Below are positions 43,778-53,229 of a DNA stretch of 64,000 nt, one piece after another (the first letter of the stretch is position 1; each line of letters starts with the position of its first letter). The stretch spans positions 2,418,001 through 2,482,000 of the forward strand of contig JAJTWR010000431.1 in the NCBI GenBank assembly GCA_021613335.1. The letters run 5' to 3'. The DNA comes from Whitmania pigra (taxonomy: Eukaryota > Annelida > Clitellata > Hirudinida > Haemopidae). The notes below the pieces were generated by a model. It was not told the DNA's origin. It did not search any database and saw only the letters and a program-made list of their open reading frames with translations. The position numbers were made by a program, and so were the translations under genes.

Positions 43778-45853
43778 ATGGCTGAACCTGAATTCATCGC
43801 TGTACGTGGTGCCCGTGAGCATAACTTGAAGGGCGTCTCTATCGACATCCCGAAGAAGAAGCTTGTGGTCTTCACAGGTGTCTCTGGTTCGGGAAAGAGT
43901 TCGCTTGCATTCGATACACTCTACGCAGAGGGGCAGCGGCGTTACGTGGAGTCGCTGTCGGCATACGCTCGTCAATTCCTTGGGCAAATGGAGAAGCCGA
44001 AGTACGACACTCTGCGGGGGCTGTCACCGGCCATTTCCATCGAGCAGAAAGCCGCGTCGAACAATCCCCGTTCGACCGTTGGCACGGTAACCGAAATCCA
44101 CGACTACCTCCGGGTGCTGTACGCCAACATCGGCGTCCAGCACTGCCCGAATTGCGGCCGCCGGGTCGGTCGCCAGTCGGCGCAGCAGATTGTCGACGAG
44201 CTGCTCAAGATGTCGCCGGGCAGCAAGGTGCAGCTCCTCGCCCCGGTGGTGCAGAGCCGCAAGGGCGAGCACCGGGCGCTCCTCCAAGACGCGAAACGCC
44301 GAGGCTATGCCCGCGCGCGCGTCGACGGGCGGCTCATCTCCCTCGAAGACGACCTCGAACTCGACAAGAAGACCAAGCACACCGTTGAACTCGTCATCGA
44401 CCGACTGGTCATCAAACCGGAGATCCGCTCCCGCCTCACCGACTCGGTGGAGCAGGCCCTCCGCGAAGGGCAGGGCGTCATCATCGTCACCAACGAAGCG
44501 GCGGCGAAGTCCGCTGACCGGGTGATGAGCGAGCTCAACGCTTGCCACGAGTGCGGCATCTCCTTTGCGGAGCTGACCCCGGCCTCGTTCTCGTTCAACA
44601 ACCCGCTCGGCATGTGCGAGGAGTGCAGCGGGCTTGGCACCCGAGCGGAGATGGACCCGGATTTGATTGTCCCGGACCAAACCCGCACCATCCGCGAGGG
44701 CGCGGTGGAAGTGTGGGCCACCGGCCTTGCGAAGGGCGAAGGGTACACAGCGGAACTCGTCGATGCGCTCGCCAAAGCTTTCGACATCGACCTCGACACT
44801 CCTTGGAACAAGCTCCCGAAGCGGCAGACCAGCATCATCATGTACGGCGTCGAGGGGCAGGGCGTCGACGTGCGCTGGGGCAAGGCCCGCTGGCGCATGG
44901 AGTGGGAGGGGCTCGTCCACAAGCTGTGGCGGAGCTTCAAGTCGACTGGCTCCGAGGCGATGCGCCAGTACTACATTAAATATCTCTCGGATAAGCCTTG
45001 CCCTGCCTGTCGCGGCGAGCGGCTGCGGCCCGCGGCGCGGGCCGTGCGGGTGCACGGGAAGACCATCATCGAGGTGGCCGGCCTCAGCATCACCGACGCG
45101 CTCGCGTTCTTCGAGTCGATGCCGCTCAGCGCCACCGAAGCGGCCATCGCCCAGGAGCTGCTCAAAGAGATTGCGAGCCGCCTCAAGTTCCTCGCCGACG
45201 TGGGACTCAACTACCTGTCGCTCGACCGCGGCGCAGCCACGCTGTCCGGCGGTGAGAGCCAGCGCATTCGGCTCGCCTCGCAGATGGGCAGTGAGCTCAC
45301 TGGCGTCATCTACATACTGGACGAGCCCTCCATCGGCCTGCACCAGCGCGACAACGGCCGCCTCATCGCCACCTTAAAGAAGCTGCGCGACCTCGGGAAC
45401 TCGGTGCTCGTCGTGGAGCACGACGAGGAGACCATGGAGGAGTCGGACTGGCTCGTCGACTTCGGCCCCGGCGCTGGCGAGATGGGCGGCATGGTGGTGG
45501 CGGAGGGCACGCCTGCCGCCGTGCGGGCGCACAAGGAGAGCCTCACCGGCGCGTACCTCTCCGGCCGGGTGGAAATCGCTATTCCCGAGAAGCGCCGCCC
45601 TCGCGGGAAGGCCCGCATCGTCGTGCAGGGTGCCTCGGAGAACAACTTGAAGGGCATCGACGTGGAGTTCCCAGTGGGCCTCCTCATCGCGGTGACTGGC
45701 GTATCTGGGGCCGGAAAATCCACGCTCGTCAACGACATCCTCTACCCGGCGATTGCGCGGCACCTCGAACATGCGCGGGCAGTCCCTGGGCGGCATCGGG
45801 GGATTTTGGGGCTTGAGCACATCGACAAGGTCATCGACATCGATCAGCGTCCT

Positions 45854-45895
<42 letters not shown>

Positions 45896-46468
45896 GTGTT
45901 CGACGCTATCCGCGAGGTACTGGCGCAGACGCCCGAGGCGCGCACCTACGGCTACTCGCCGGGGCGCTTTAGCTTCAACGTGAAAGGTGGGCGCTGCGAA
46001 GTCTGCCAGGGCGACGGCTTGAAGCGCGTCGAGATGCATTTCCTCGCCGACGTATATGTCCCCTGCGAAGTCTGCGGCGCGAAGCGCTTCAACGAGGCCA
46101 CACTTCGGGTCCGCTACAAGGGGAAGAATGTGGCCGAGCTCCTGGAGCTCTCGGTGCGCGAGGCCATGAGCCACTTCGAAGTGCACCGGGACATCATGCG
46201 GGTGCTGCGCACGCTCGAAGACGTGGGGCTCGCCTACCTGAAGCTCGGCCAACCGTCGCCGACGCTCTCCGGCGGCGAAGCGCAGCGCATCAAGCTCTCC
46301 CGAGAAATCGCCAAGCAATCCACCGGCAAGACGCTCTACATCTTGGACGAGCCGACGACCGGGCTCCATTTTGAAGACGTGCGTCGGCTGCTCCTCGTGC
46401 TGCATCGCTTGGTCGATGCCGGGAATACGGTGGTGGTCATCGAGCACAACCTCGACGTGGTGAAGTCC

Positions 46469-46500
<32 letters not shown>

Positions 46501-46639
46501 CGGCGCCGGAGGCGGCCAAGTCATCGCTACCGGCACGCCGGAAGAGGTCGCGGGTATCGCGGCAAGTCACACCGGGCGATATTTAGCGCAACTTTTCGAC
46601 AAGGCGCGTCATCGTACTGGCAGGACCGGCACTACGTGA
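43778..46639 (+). CDS. uvrA: excinuclease ABC subunit A
   Basis: 953 residues from ATG 43778 (MAEPEFIAVRGAREHNLKGV), close to the usual length of about 940. The open frame upstream of this ATG is antisense to the neighbouring gene and not homologous. There are two ABC ATPase modules with Walker A GVSGSGKSS and GVSGAGKST, and signatures LSGGESQRI and LSGGEAQRI. Zinc-binding Cys pairs are in CPNCGRR, CEECSGLG, CPACRGE, CEVCQGDG and CEVCGAK. It recognises DNA damage with UvrB in nucleotide excision repair. It overlaps lgt by 4 nt (GTGA). Confidence 0.98.
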
Positions 46640-47460
46640 TTCCCTACGTCTACATCCCGACGCTTACGCCCCTTCCCGGGATGGAGATCAGTGTCTTCGG
46701 CGTCTGCTTCGCGCTCGGCCTCATCCTGGGCATGCGGGTGACCGAGCGGGCCGCCGTTTGGTACGGCCCCGGCGACGCGCGACCGCTGGAGGGCATGCTC
46801 ATTTGGGCGGTCGTCCCGGGCATCCTCTTCGCCCACGGCTGGCACGTGTTTCTGTACCACCCGGAGCTCCTGCACACCGAGGGCGTGGGGGTAGTCTTCC
46901 GCCTCTGGGATGGGCTCTCGTCGATGGGCGGAGTGCTCGGCGGCACCTTCGGCATCGCGCTCTACCTGCGGCGGCGCAAGGTGCCGTTTCGCCCCTACCT
47001 CGACGCCCTGGCGCTCGGGGCTACCTGTGCCTGGGCGGTGGGTCGGGTGGGCTGCGCCCTCGTGCACGACCACCCGGGGCGAAAGACCGACTTCTTTCTC
47101 GCCGTGAATTTTCCGCCGGAGCTCGGTGGCCCTCGCCACGACTTGGGGCTGTACGAGGCGGTTCTGCTCGGCGCCATCGCGCTCACGCTCTACGTCGTCG
47201 CCCGCCGAGGCACGTTTCGCGCCCGCCAAGGGTTCCTGATGGGGCTCTTTATTTCGCTCTACACCCCGGCCCGCTTCGCCCTGGACTTCCTTCGCGCGAC
47301 GGACACCGGCTTCGACGACGCCCGCTATGCGGGGCTCACCCCGGCGCAGTACTGCTCGATTTTGCTCTTCCCGGTCGGACTTTGGCTCCTCGGCAGCGGC
47401 TCACGGTTGACAGGTGCCCCGGACCCTTCATATACGCCGAGCGGTACTTCGGAAGCGTAG
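46636..47460 (+). CDS. lgt: prolipoprotein diacylglyceryl transferase
   Basis: 274 residues from GTG 46636, overlapping the uvrA stop. It is a multi-span inner-membrane protein with Lgt motifs: the early GLILGMR region, DGLSSMGGVLGG, the signature AVGRVGCALVHDHPGRKTD and YTPARFALDFLRATD. It transfers the diacylglyceryl group to the lipobox Cys of prolipoproteins; this window alone encodes several such substrates (gltE, OPX, two surface lipoproteins). The last codons and the TAG stop lie within the 5' part of the tRNA-Lys gene. Confidence 0.93.
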   Translation: MIPYVYIPTLTPLPGMEISVFGVCFALGLILGMRVTERAAVWYGPGDARPLEGMLIWAVVPGILFAHGWHVFLYHPELLHTEGVGVVFRLWDGLSSMGGVLGGTFGIALYLRRRKVPFRPYLDALALGATCAWAVGRVGCALVHDHPGRKTDFFLAVNFPPELGGPRHDLGLYEAVLLGAIALTLYVVARRGTFRARQGFLMGLFISLYTPARFALDFLRATDTGFDDARYAGLTPAQYCSILLFPVGLWLLGSGSRLTGAPDPSYTPSGTSEA

Positions 47461-47523
47461 CTCAACTGGCAGAGCAATGGACTCTTAATCCATAGGTTGA
47501 AGGTTCGATTCCTTCCGCTTTCA
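47451..47523 (+). tRNA. tRNA-Lys(CTT)
   Basis: 73 nt cloverleaf. Acceptor GGAAGCG (47451-47457) pairs with CGCTTTC (47516-47522, one G-U), with discriminator A. The D-arm is GCTC..GAGC. The anticodon stem ATGGA/TCCAT surrounds the loop CTCTTAA, giving anticodon CTT. The T-arm GAAGG-TTCGATT-CCTTC is intact. CCA is not encoded. The first 10 nt overlap the end of lgt. Confidence 0.95.
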
Positions 47524-47561
47524 TGAGAAACTGGCAAAACGGCAAGCGTGACGTCGAAGTA

Positions 47562-47643
47562 GGGCAGATGGCGTAACTGGTAGCCGCGCCAGGCTTAGAA
47601 TCTGGTTCCTCACGGAGTGGGGGTTCGAGTCCCCCTCTGCCCA
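47562..47643 (+). tRNA. tRNA-Leu(TAG)
   Basis: 82 nt class II tRNA. Acceptor GGGCAGA pairs with TCTGCCC (47636-47642). The anticodon stem CCAGG/TCTGG (one mismatch-type pair) surrounds the loop CTTAGAA, giving anticodon TAG. There is an extended variable arm (about 13 nt) and a T-arm GGGGG-TTCGAGT-CCCCC. CCA is not encoded. It is 38 nt after tRNA-Lys, so the two may be co-transcribed. Confidence 0.94.
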
Positions 47644-47672
47644 TGCTCTTCACTTTGCTGGCACGGCTCGCT

Positions 47673-50600
47673 TCAGGGCAGCTTCTGCGTGGTGGAAATG
47701 TCGAGCCTCAACGCCCGAGTTCCTTGCGGTGTTTCAAAGAGGCCCGCGAGCTTGGTGCCGTCACCGGACATCGCGATAGCCTGCCATAAGCCAGAGTTGA
47801 TTCTCATCGAGCGCTCAGTCCAAGAGGCGCCGGAGTCCGACGAGGTAAATAGGCGATGGTTCCGCGTGATGGCCGCGAGCGTGGTGCCGTCGCTCGACAT
47901 GGCGATAGATTGCCACGGGAGATTCCCGGCTGCGGGCCCAGACGAGCGCTCATCCCAGGTCTTTCCGGCATTGGAGGAAGTGTACACGCGCCCTCCGGCG
48001 ACCACGGCCGCGAGCTTCGTACCATCGGCCGAAGACACAATTTTCATCCAATCGCGCTCACCCGCGACGGGCCCGGTGGAGCTATCAACCAATGTCGCCC
48101 CGGAGTCGGTGGAGGTGTAGATATGGCCCCCCGATACGACGGCAGCAATTTTTGAGCCGTCTGAGGAAATGGCAACGGATTGCCACTTGAGTTTGTCTGT
48201 TTTGAGGCCACCGGAGATTGGGTCCCAGTTCTCAGCAGAATCCGTGGATTTGTACATCATTCCATCTTTGACGACCGCTACGGCAGTCTTGGCGTCCGAC
48301 GAAATAGCCACGGCTTGCCATCGATCTCCCTTGCCTGCGAAAGTAGTACTGTTCCACTTCCAGAATGCCCCTGAATCGATAGATTTATAGGTATAACCGT
48401 TGTGTACGACGGCAACGAGGGTATTTCCATCGTCAGTCGCGGCTACAGCTTGCCAATCATAGATGCCTGCGATTGCACCATACGACCGAGACACCCAGTT
48501 ATTGCCGAAATCCGTGGATGAGAAGATGCCACTGGGGCCGACCGCCCACATTTTGCTCCCATCTTTTGAAACGGCAATATCTCGCAAGGTGAGACCGCTA
48601 AAAACGTTGGGCATTGTCGGGCTTCTCCAAGAAGTTCCACTATTGGAAGAGATGGCGAATGGGCCTTCCACGGCACCGACTATGACCTTGTCGCCACTGG
48701 ACGAACAGTCGACCGAAGCCCACTGAATGTCGGTGTCGATTGGGCTCGTCGCAATATTCGAGAGTTTGTTTGCGACTGTGTCGATCGCGTAGACGCGACC
48801 CCATTGAACGACGCCATAGATTCTTGCTCCCGAGAAATTGGACGCGATGTCCACCCAAGCTCGGTTTAATCCGAGGTCGAGGGACACCGACAAGTCTTTC
48901 CAAGTTCCACCGTAATCGGGGGAAGAATACAAGTGTCCCTGGTAGACGCTTCCCACGAGATTTTTTCCATCGGCGCTGGTTGCGACCGAGGACCACCGCT
49001 TGTTGCCATCAATGGGGCTCTTCGAAAGAACTGTCCACGTAACTCCGAAATTGGTGGAAAGTCGAAGATCGTCCGAAAGACCCATCCCATTGGAAGCAGC
49101 GAGAAGGTATTCCCCTGCTCGGGAAGTTGCGAGGCTTGACCAGGCGTGTCTACCGCCGGAGGAACTGCCTCGGTCTGTCCACGTTTGACCCCTATCATTG
49201 GAAGTGTAGATGTTGCCGCCCGACACGCCGGCAACTATTTTGTCTCCAGACTCAGAGGAAGCGATAGATGTCCAGTTGCGCTCCCCTTCAATCGGGCCAG
49301 TGGAGCGGTCCACCCAGGTATCCCCAGAGTTGGAAGAGGTGTAGATGTGCCCACCCAAGACTGCGACTGCGATATGCGAGCCGTCTTGAGAGATAGCAAT
49401 GTCTCCCCATTGATGGTTCCCCGCCAAGGGACCATGTGAAACATCATTCCAGGAGCGGCCAGAATCTTTCGAAAGATAGAGATGTCCGTGCTTGGCCCCG
49501 ATGAGGAAATAGTTTCCATTCCACGAAACCGTCGCTGCTTGCCAAGAGGATACGTTGATGTACGGATAATAAGGACCAGGGGCGCGTGGAATCCATGTTT
49601 TTCCAGAATCGGATGAGGTGTACACGTAGCCGCCGTACGCAGCGACGGTGAGTTGAACGCCGTTTGCAGAGGAAGTAATGGACCACCACTCGAGGTCGCC
49701 ACTGAAAAGGTTCGATGAACTCTTCTGCCAAGTTATTCCAAAATCGTTCGAGAGATAGACGTTGTTGTCTCCCGCAATGACGGACGCGAGCTTCATTCCA
49801 TCGGACGATGTCGTGATGCTCGCCCAATTGCGGTTTCCTGAGACAGTGCCAGTGGAGCGGTCGCCCCAGGACTGACCACTGTTGTCTGAAGTGTAGACAT
49901 GGCCGCCTTTGACCACCGCAGCGAGTTTTGTTCCGTCGGCAGATGACACGATCGCTTGCCAGCGGAGGTTACCCGCCACAGGGCCCGTCGAGCGGTCGCG
50001 CCATTCTTGACCGCCATTGATAGAAGTGAATACGTGTCCATTGGCGACGACTGCGGCAAGCTTTGCGCCATCGGCGGAAGAAGTGATGGACTGCCACTCC
50101 AGATTCCCCGCTGCTGGACCTTGCGACTTGTCTTCCCAGTCTTCGCCGGAGTTTACAGAGGTGAAGACATGGCCGCCCTTGACCACCGCAGCTAGCTTCG
50201 TGCCGTCCGCAGAAGAGGCGATGCTGTACCAGAGGAGCTTTCCTTCTACCGCCCCGCCGGAACGATTTGTCCACGTAACGCCAGTGTCGGTGGAAGTATA
50301 GACGTTCCCATCTAAAACAACTGCTGCGAGTTTTGCGCCGTCGTCTGAAGAGGCGATAGCTCTCCAAGCTTGGTTGTTAAATACATCCGTCTCATTTGGG
50401 TGATTACTATTTACTGAAGGTTCTGACCAGCTTGCCCCTGCATTGCTGGAGCGATAGGGACCTCGTCCGGGGATCATGAAGACGAGCTTATCCCCAGTCG
50501 AAGATGCAGCTATGGCTTGAGGGCTGCCGCCAGTGAGGTCCGGGTCAGTCCAAGGAACTTCGGTGCCGTTTTGCCAACAACCGGATGCGGAAAGCAGGCA

Positions 50601-50699
50601 TGCCAAGGGCACGAAAACTCTGGGGGAAGCGACTGGTTTGAGCTGCCTACGCAATGCACTCAGAAACGACTTTTGAACAACGAACGGCACAGCGTTCAT
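47673..50699 (-). CDS. lipoprotein with 21 tandem BNR-like propeller blades
   Basis: 1008 residues from ATG 50699, with AGAGG 9 nt upstream; ATG 50708 adds three residues. A long n-region leads to a lipobox LLSASGC (Cys41). From about residue 60 to the end there are 21 units of about 45 residues of the form W-x-S-I-A-x-S-x-D-G-x-K-L-A-A-V-V-x-G-G-x-(V/I)-Y-T-S-x-D-S-G-x-T-W. These are BNR/sialidase-type blades, as in Ycf48-like and sortilin-like propellers. 21 equals three times seven, suggesting three seven-bladed propellers. No sialidase catalytic residues are evident, so a binding or adhesion role at the cell surface is more likely. The gene is less GC-rich than its neighbours and lies next to tRNA genes. 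Confidence 0.85.
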   Translation of the reverse strand: MNAVPFVVQKSFLSALRRQLKPVASPRVFVPLACLLSASGCWQNGTEVPWTDPDLTGGSPQAIAASSTGDKLVFMIPGRGPYRSSNAGASWSEPSVNSNHPNETDVFNNQAWRAIASSDDGAKLAAVVLDGNVYTSTDTGVTWTNRSGGAVEGKLLWYSIASSADGTKLAAVVKGGHVFTSVNSGEDWEDKSQGPAAGNLEWQSITSSADGAKLAAVVANGHVFTSINGGQEWRDRSTGPVAGNLRWQAIVSSADGTKLAAVVKGGHVYTSDNSGQSWGDRSTGTVSGNRNWASITTSSDGMKLASVIAGDNNVYLSNDFGITWQKSSSNLFSGDLEWWSITSSANGVQLTVAAYGGYVYTSSDSGKTWIPRAPGPYYPYINVSSWQAATVSWNGNYFLIGAKHGHLYLSKDSGRSWNDVSHGPLAGNHQWGDIAISQDGSHIAVAVLGGHIYTSSNSGDTWVDRSTGPIEGERNWTSIASSESGDKIVAGVSGGNIYTSNDRGQTWTDRGSSSGGRHAWSSLATSRAGEYLLAASNGMGLSDDLRLSTNFGVTWTVLSKSPIDGNKRWSSVATSADGKNLVGSVYQGHLYSSPDYGGTWKDLSVSLDLGLNRAWVDIASNFSGARIYGVVQWGRVYAIDTVANKLSNIATSPIDTDIQWASVDCSSSGDKVIVGAVEGPFAISSNSGTSWRSPTMPNVFSGLTLRDIAVSKDGSKMWAVGPSGIFSSTDFGNNWVSRSYGAIAGIYDWQAVAATDDGNTLVAVVHNGYTYKSIDSGAFWKWNSTTFAGKGDRWQAVAISSDAKTAVAVVKDGMMYKSTDSAENWDPISGGLKTDKLKWQSVAISSDGSKIAAVVSGGHIYTSTDSGATLVDSSTGPVAGERDWMKIVSSADGTKLAAVVAGGRVYTSSNAGKTWDERSSGPAAGNLPWQSIAMSSDGTTLAAITRNHRLFTSSDSGASWTERSMRINSGLWQAIAMSGDGTKLAGLFETPQGTRALRLDISTTQKLP
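47760..50540 (-). repeat. array of about 135-bp propeller-blade repeats
   Basis: Twenty-one degenerate units code for the blades. Some pairs are close at the DNA level, for example the units around 47950-48130 and 49880-50200, which share AGCTTCGTACC/ATCGGC-like stretches. The array therefore appears to have grown by internal duplication with partial recent homogenisation. Confidence 0.75.
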
Positions 50700-50746
50700 G
50701 TTGCGCATCCTCTGGCAGGTAGGAGTGTCTCTACGCTATTGCTTTA

Positions 50747-50752
50747 ATTTTA
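50747..50752 (-). promoter_or_regulatory. candidate -10 box of the propeller lipoprotein gene
   Basis: TAAAAT on the minus strand (five of six consensus bases), about 48 nt upstream of the start codon in an AT-rich stretch. No good -35 box was found at the usual distance. Confidence 0.3.
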
Positions 50753-50776
50753 CACAAATTTCATCTTTGTTCCGCA

Positions 50777-50818
50777 GAAAAAATATAGGAACGTCCCTGC
50801 TGTAAGCGGGAAAGTCCT
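50777..50818 (-). terminator. Rho-independent terminator of the ABC/LolA-like/barrel operon
   Basis: On the minus strand an imperfect hairpin spans 50818-50787 (AGGAC..CCCGC around TTACA with GC.GGG..GTTCCT) and is followed by ATATTTTTTC. It lies about 35 nt after the stop of the barrel gene, which ends the operon. Confidence 0.6.
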
Positions 50819-50852
50819 ACACAGAGAGGCCGAGTTCGCTGGGGAGGTAGTG

Positions 50853-52445
50853 CTAGATAGACAAGCGGAGAATAACGCCGCCTTGGGCCACCATGGGGGT
50901 GGTCAACGGTGCGAGCGAAGTTCGCAGGGCGTTGTCGTCTTGCGCTCGGCGCTTCGCGATGTCGGCAAGGCCGTTGATCAGCGCATCGCTGACCGTGAAG
51001 CGCAGCTGTCCGCCGTTTTGCCCGTAGAGCGCGGCCACGAACACCTGGATGGAGAGGTAATTGAGCACCCGGAAGCTCACATCGAGGCGCGTCAGGGCCG
51101 AGGGGTCGTTGATGATAACGATATTGCTCAAGGTCATGGAGATCCACTCCGCCCGAGGCAGGCTGAGCAGGCTCAGGGTGAGCGCCACGTTGTGCTTGCC
51201 GCCGTAGAGCGGGGCCGATTGGCTCGGGTCGAGGCGAATGGTCGGGGCAATCGTCGGGCCGAACGTCATCGCCTGGTATTCCCGGATCGACTCGTAGCCG
51301 ACTTGGTTGAAGAAGTACTCGCCGGTGAGCACGCCGACATTCTTGCTGGTGTAATTGAACGACCAGGAGGCGCCGACCGTCGCCTGCACCACGACGCCCT
51401 CGCGGCGGGTCGGGTTGAGCAGCGCGAGCGCCTGGGAGGGCGCTTTCGCCGCATCTTCCACGGTCGTATTTGGGCCGAGGGCAAAGGTAGTGAAGTCGCG
51501 TCCATCGCGCAGGGCTATTTCGCCATACACGTCGATGGGGCCGAGCGACGAGGAAAGGTCGATGGCATAGCGGGGGCGGCGGCCGGTTTGCCACACGGCG
51601 CCAAGACCGAGCTCCGCCGGCCCGAGCACAAACTCTCCGCGCAGGGCGCCGCCAAGCTGGCCGATGGTGAGCCCCGTCGAGGAAATGGACACTCCGTCGA
51701 GGAGGCCGTAGCCGTAGAAGTTCCAGCCGAGCTTTTCGACGGGCACGTGGATCTTCAGCATGTCGACCCCGAGCCGAATGTCGAAGGGATTCAATGCGTC
51801 GCGCGGGCGGGAGTTGAGGAAGTCCGTCGGGTACCAGATGCGGGCGACGCCCCAGCGCACGCGCTGGCGGCCGACGGTCACGAAGACCCTGCGCGCGATG
51901 TCGAAGCGAAGCCACAGTTGGTCGAGGTTCACTGAAGGATTGGAGGACGAAGCGGGGGTGAGGCCCGGCGTGGAATAACTGTTGGAGCTGGAATTGCCGG
52001 AGAGCTTGGTGGGGTCGAATTGCACGCGGCCGCCGACGAAACCCCGGAGGCGATCATTCGGGCGCCCATCGAGATAGGCATCGAGAATGAAAGGCGTGGC
52101 TAAGTTCCCGTCGGTGAAGGAGCGGCCCTCACGCCAAACGCCCTGAGCGAAGAGGTTGATGATACCGCCCACCTTCAGCGAGTCGTTCTTCACCTCTCCA
52201 GTGTCGAACTTCGACTCCTGCTTCGCGCCAAAGAGCGCCTGCACGTCGCGCTCGGAGCCGGTGAGTTCCTTCTTCGGGGCGTCTGAGGGGGGCGGGCTCG
52301 CCTCCGCGGGCTTGTTGGCCTGGGTTTCGGTGGGCTGAGTCTCGGCGGGCTTTTCGGGCTCGGCACCAAATATGTCCGCGTCGCGGGAGTCTTGTTCAAC
52401 CGCGCCAGCGGCGGCCAGGAATCCCAGGAGGGCGTAGCTCAGCAT
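50853..52445 (-). CDS. predicted outer-membrane beta-barrel protein of the ABC export operon
   Basis: 530 residues from ATG 52445, 9 nt after the LolA-like gene. The signal peptide is MLSYALLGFLAAAGAVEQ. A Glu/Pro/Thr/Lys-rich linker (residues about 20-65) is followed by a region rich in alternating beta-strands (GGIINLFAQGVWREGRSF, LWLRFDIARRVFVTVGRQRVRWG) ending in GGVILRLSI. There is no named family I can assign; it has the look of DUF1302/alginate-export-type barrels. It is the last gene of a set encoding ATPase, two permeases and a carrier, which suggests it is the outer-membrane end of that route. Confidence 0.7.
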   Translation of the reverse strand: MLSYALLGFLAAAGAVEQDSRDADIFGAEPEKPAETQPTETQANKPAEASPPPSDAPKKELTGSERDVQALFGAKQESKFDTGEVKNDSLKVGGIINLFAQGVWREGRSFTDGNLATPFILDAYLDGRPNDRLRGFVGGRVQFDPTKLSGNSSSNSYSTPGLTPASSSNPSVNLDQLWLRFDIARRVFVTVGRQRVRWGVARIWYPTDFLNSRPRDALNPFDIRLGVDMLKIHVPVEKLGWNFYGYGLLDGVSISSTGLTIGQLGGALRGEFVLGPAELGLGAVWQTGRRPRYAIDLSSSLGPIDVYGEIALRDGRDFTTFALGPNTTVEDAAKAPSQALALLNPTRREGVVVQATVGASWSFNYTSKNVGVLTGEYFFNQVGYESIREYQAMTFGPTIAPTIRLDPSQSAPLYGGKHNVALTLSLLSLPRAEWISMTLSNIVIINDPSALTRLDVSFRVLNYLSIQVFVAALYGQNGGQLRFTVSDALINGLADIAKRRAQDDNALRTSLAPLTTPMVAQGGVILRLSI

Positions 52446-52454
52446 GGAGACTCC

Positions 52455-53225
52455 TCAGCGGCTTTTGCTCTCAAGCCAGGCTTTGGTGAACATGTTCGCG
52501 TCGAGGCTAGAAAGGTCGACGCCTTTCATGATGACCAGGGTTTGGTTGGTGCGCTCCAATTCGTCGAAAATCACGATGCGTCCGGGGAACCACACTTCGC
52601 CCTTCTTGGACTCCGAATACAGCTTGTTCCAGATCGGGTAGTAGGCAGTGCGGGCGAGCTTGCCGGAGAGCGCGTATTCGGCGCGCTTCAAGACATTCTT
52701 GTTGGCTTTGTCGAACCAGAGCTTCACCACCGGGTAGGCCGCGTCGACGCCCGGGCGCGCCTTCAAGTCGAGGCGAAAGGTGTCGACCTTGCCGAGCTTT
52801 TCTTCGCCGCCATAGCTGGGAACGTATTCTTCGGCGAGCTTCGACTGGTCGAAGTCGCCGCGACGCGAGTTGGTGCCGCCGATGCGCTCGCGCTCCGTCG
52901 TGCGCTCCCATTTTCCGGTGCCCGGGTCGTAACTCCAGAGATTTTTGTCGAGGCGCAGGTAGCCCTTGCCCTCTTCGGACTTGGGCTTGGTGAAGAGCAG
53001 CATGAGCTTCTCGTCGGCGTCGCGTCGGTACACCAGCATTTCCCGGACGATGTCTGCTTTGTCTTTCTCTTTTTGCTCGATGTAGGCGAGCGCCTTGTAG
53101 TCGCCGATAGCGCGCTGGCGCTCGTCGGTGAGCTTCAGGACGGCGAGCATCTCGGCGTCGGACATGGTCGCTGCCGGTGGGTCTGCGGTGAGGAGGGCGA
53201 AGCTGAGGAGTACGGGAAAGGACAT
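52455..53225 (-). CDS. LolA-like outer membrane lipoprotein-sorting protein
   Basis: 256 residues from ATG 53225. The signal peptide is MSFPVLLSFALLTADPPA. The mature part has the unclosed-barrel segments typical of the LolA-like family found with ABC and RND exporters: LLFTKPKSEEGKGYLRLDKN, LWSYDPGTGKWER and GTNSRRGDFDQSKLAEEY. It is a periplasmic carrier of a lipid or lipidated cargo. It lies 4 nt after the upstream permease and 9 nt before the barrel gene. Canonical LolA is smaller (about 180-200 residues), so this is a specialised paralogue. Confidence 0.85.
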   Translation of the reverse strand: MSFPVLLSFALLTADPPAATMSDAEMLAVLKLTDERQRAIGDYKALAYIEQKEKDKADIVREMLVYRRDADEKLMLLFTKPKSEEGKGYLRLDKNLWSYDPGTGKWERTTERERIGGTNSRRGDFDQSKLAEEYVPSYGGEEKLGKVDTFRLDLKARPGVDAAYPVVKLWFDKANKNVLKRAEYALSGKLARTAYYPIWNKLYSESKKGEVWFPGRIVIFDELERTNQTLVIMKGVDLSSLDANMFTKAWLESKSR

Positions 53226-53229
53226 GGGG

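Noticed and set aside
47451..47643. tRNA pair as an attachment site of an integrated element
   Set aside because: The lower-GC lipoprotein gene is adjacent, but no integrase, no direct repeat of a tRNA 3' end and no phage genes were seen.
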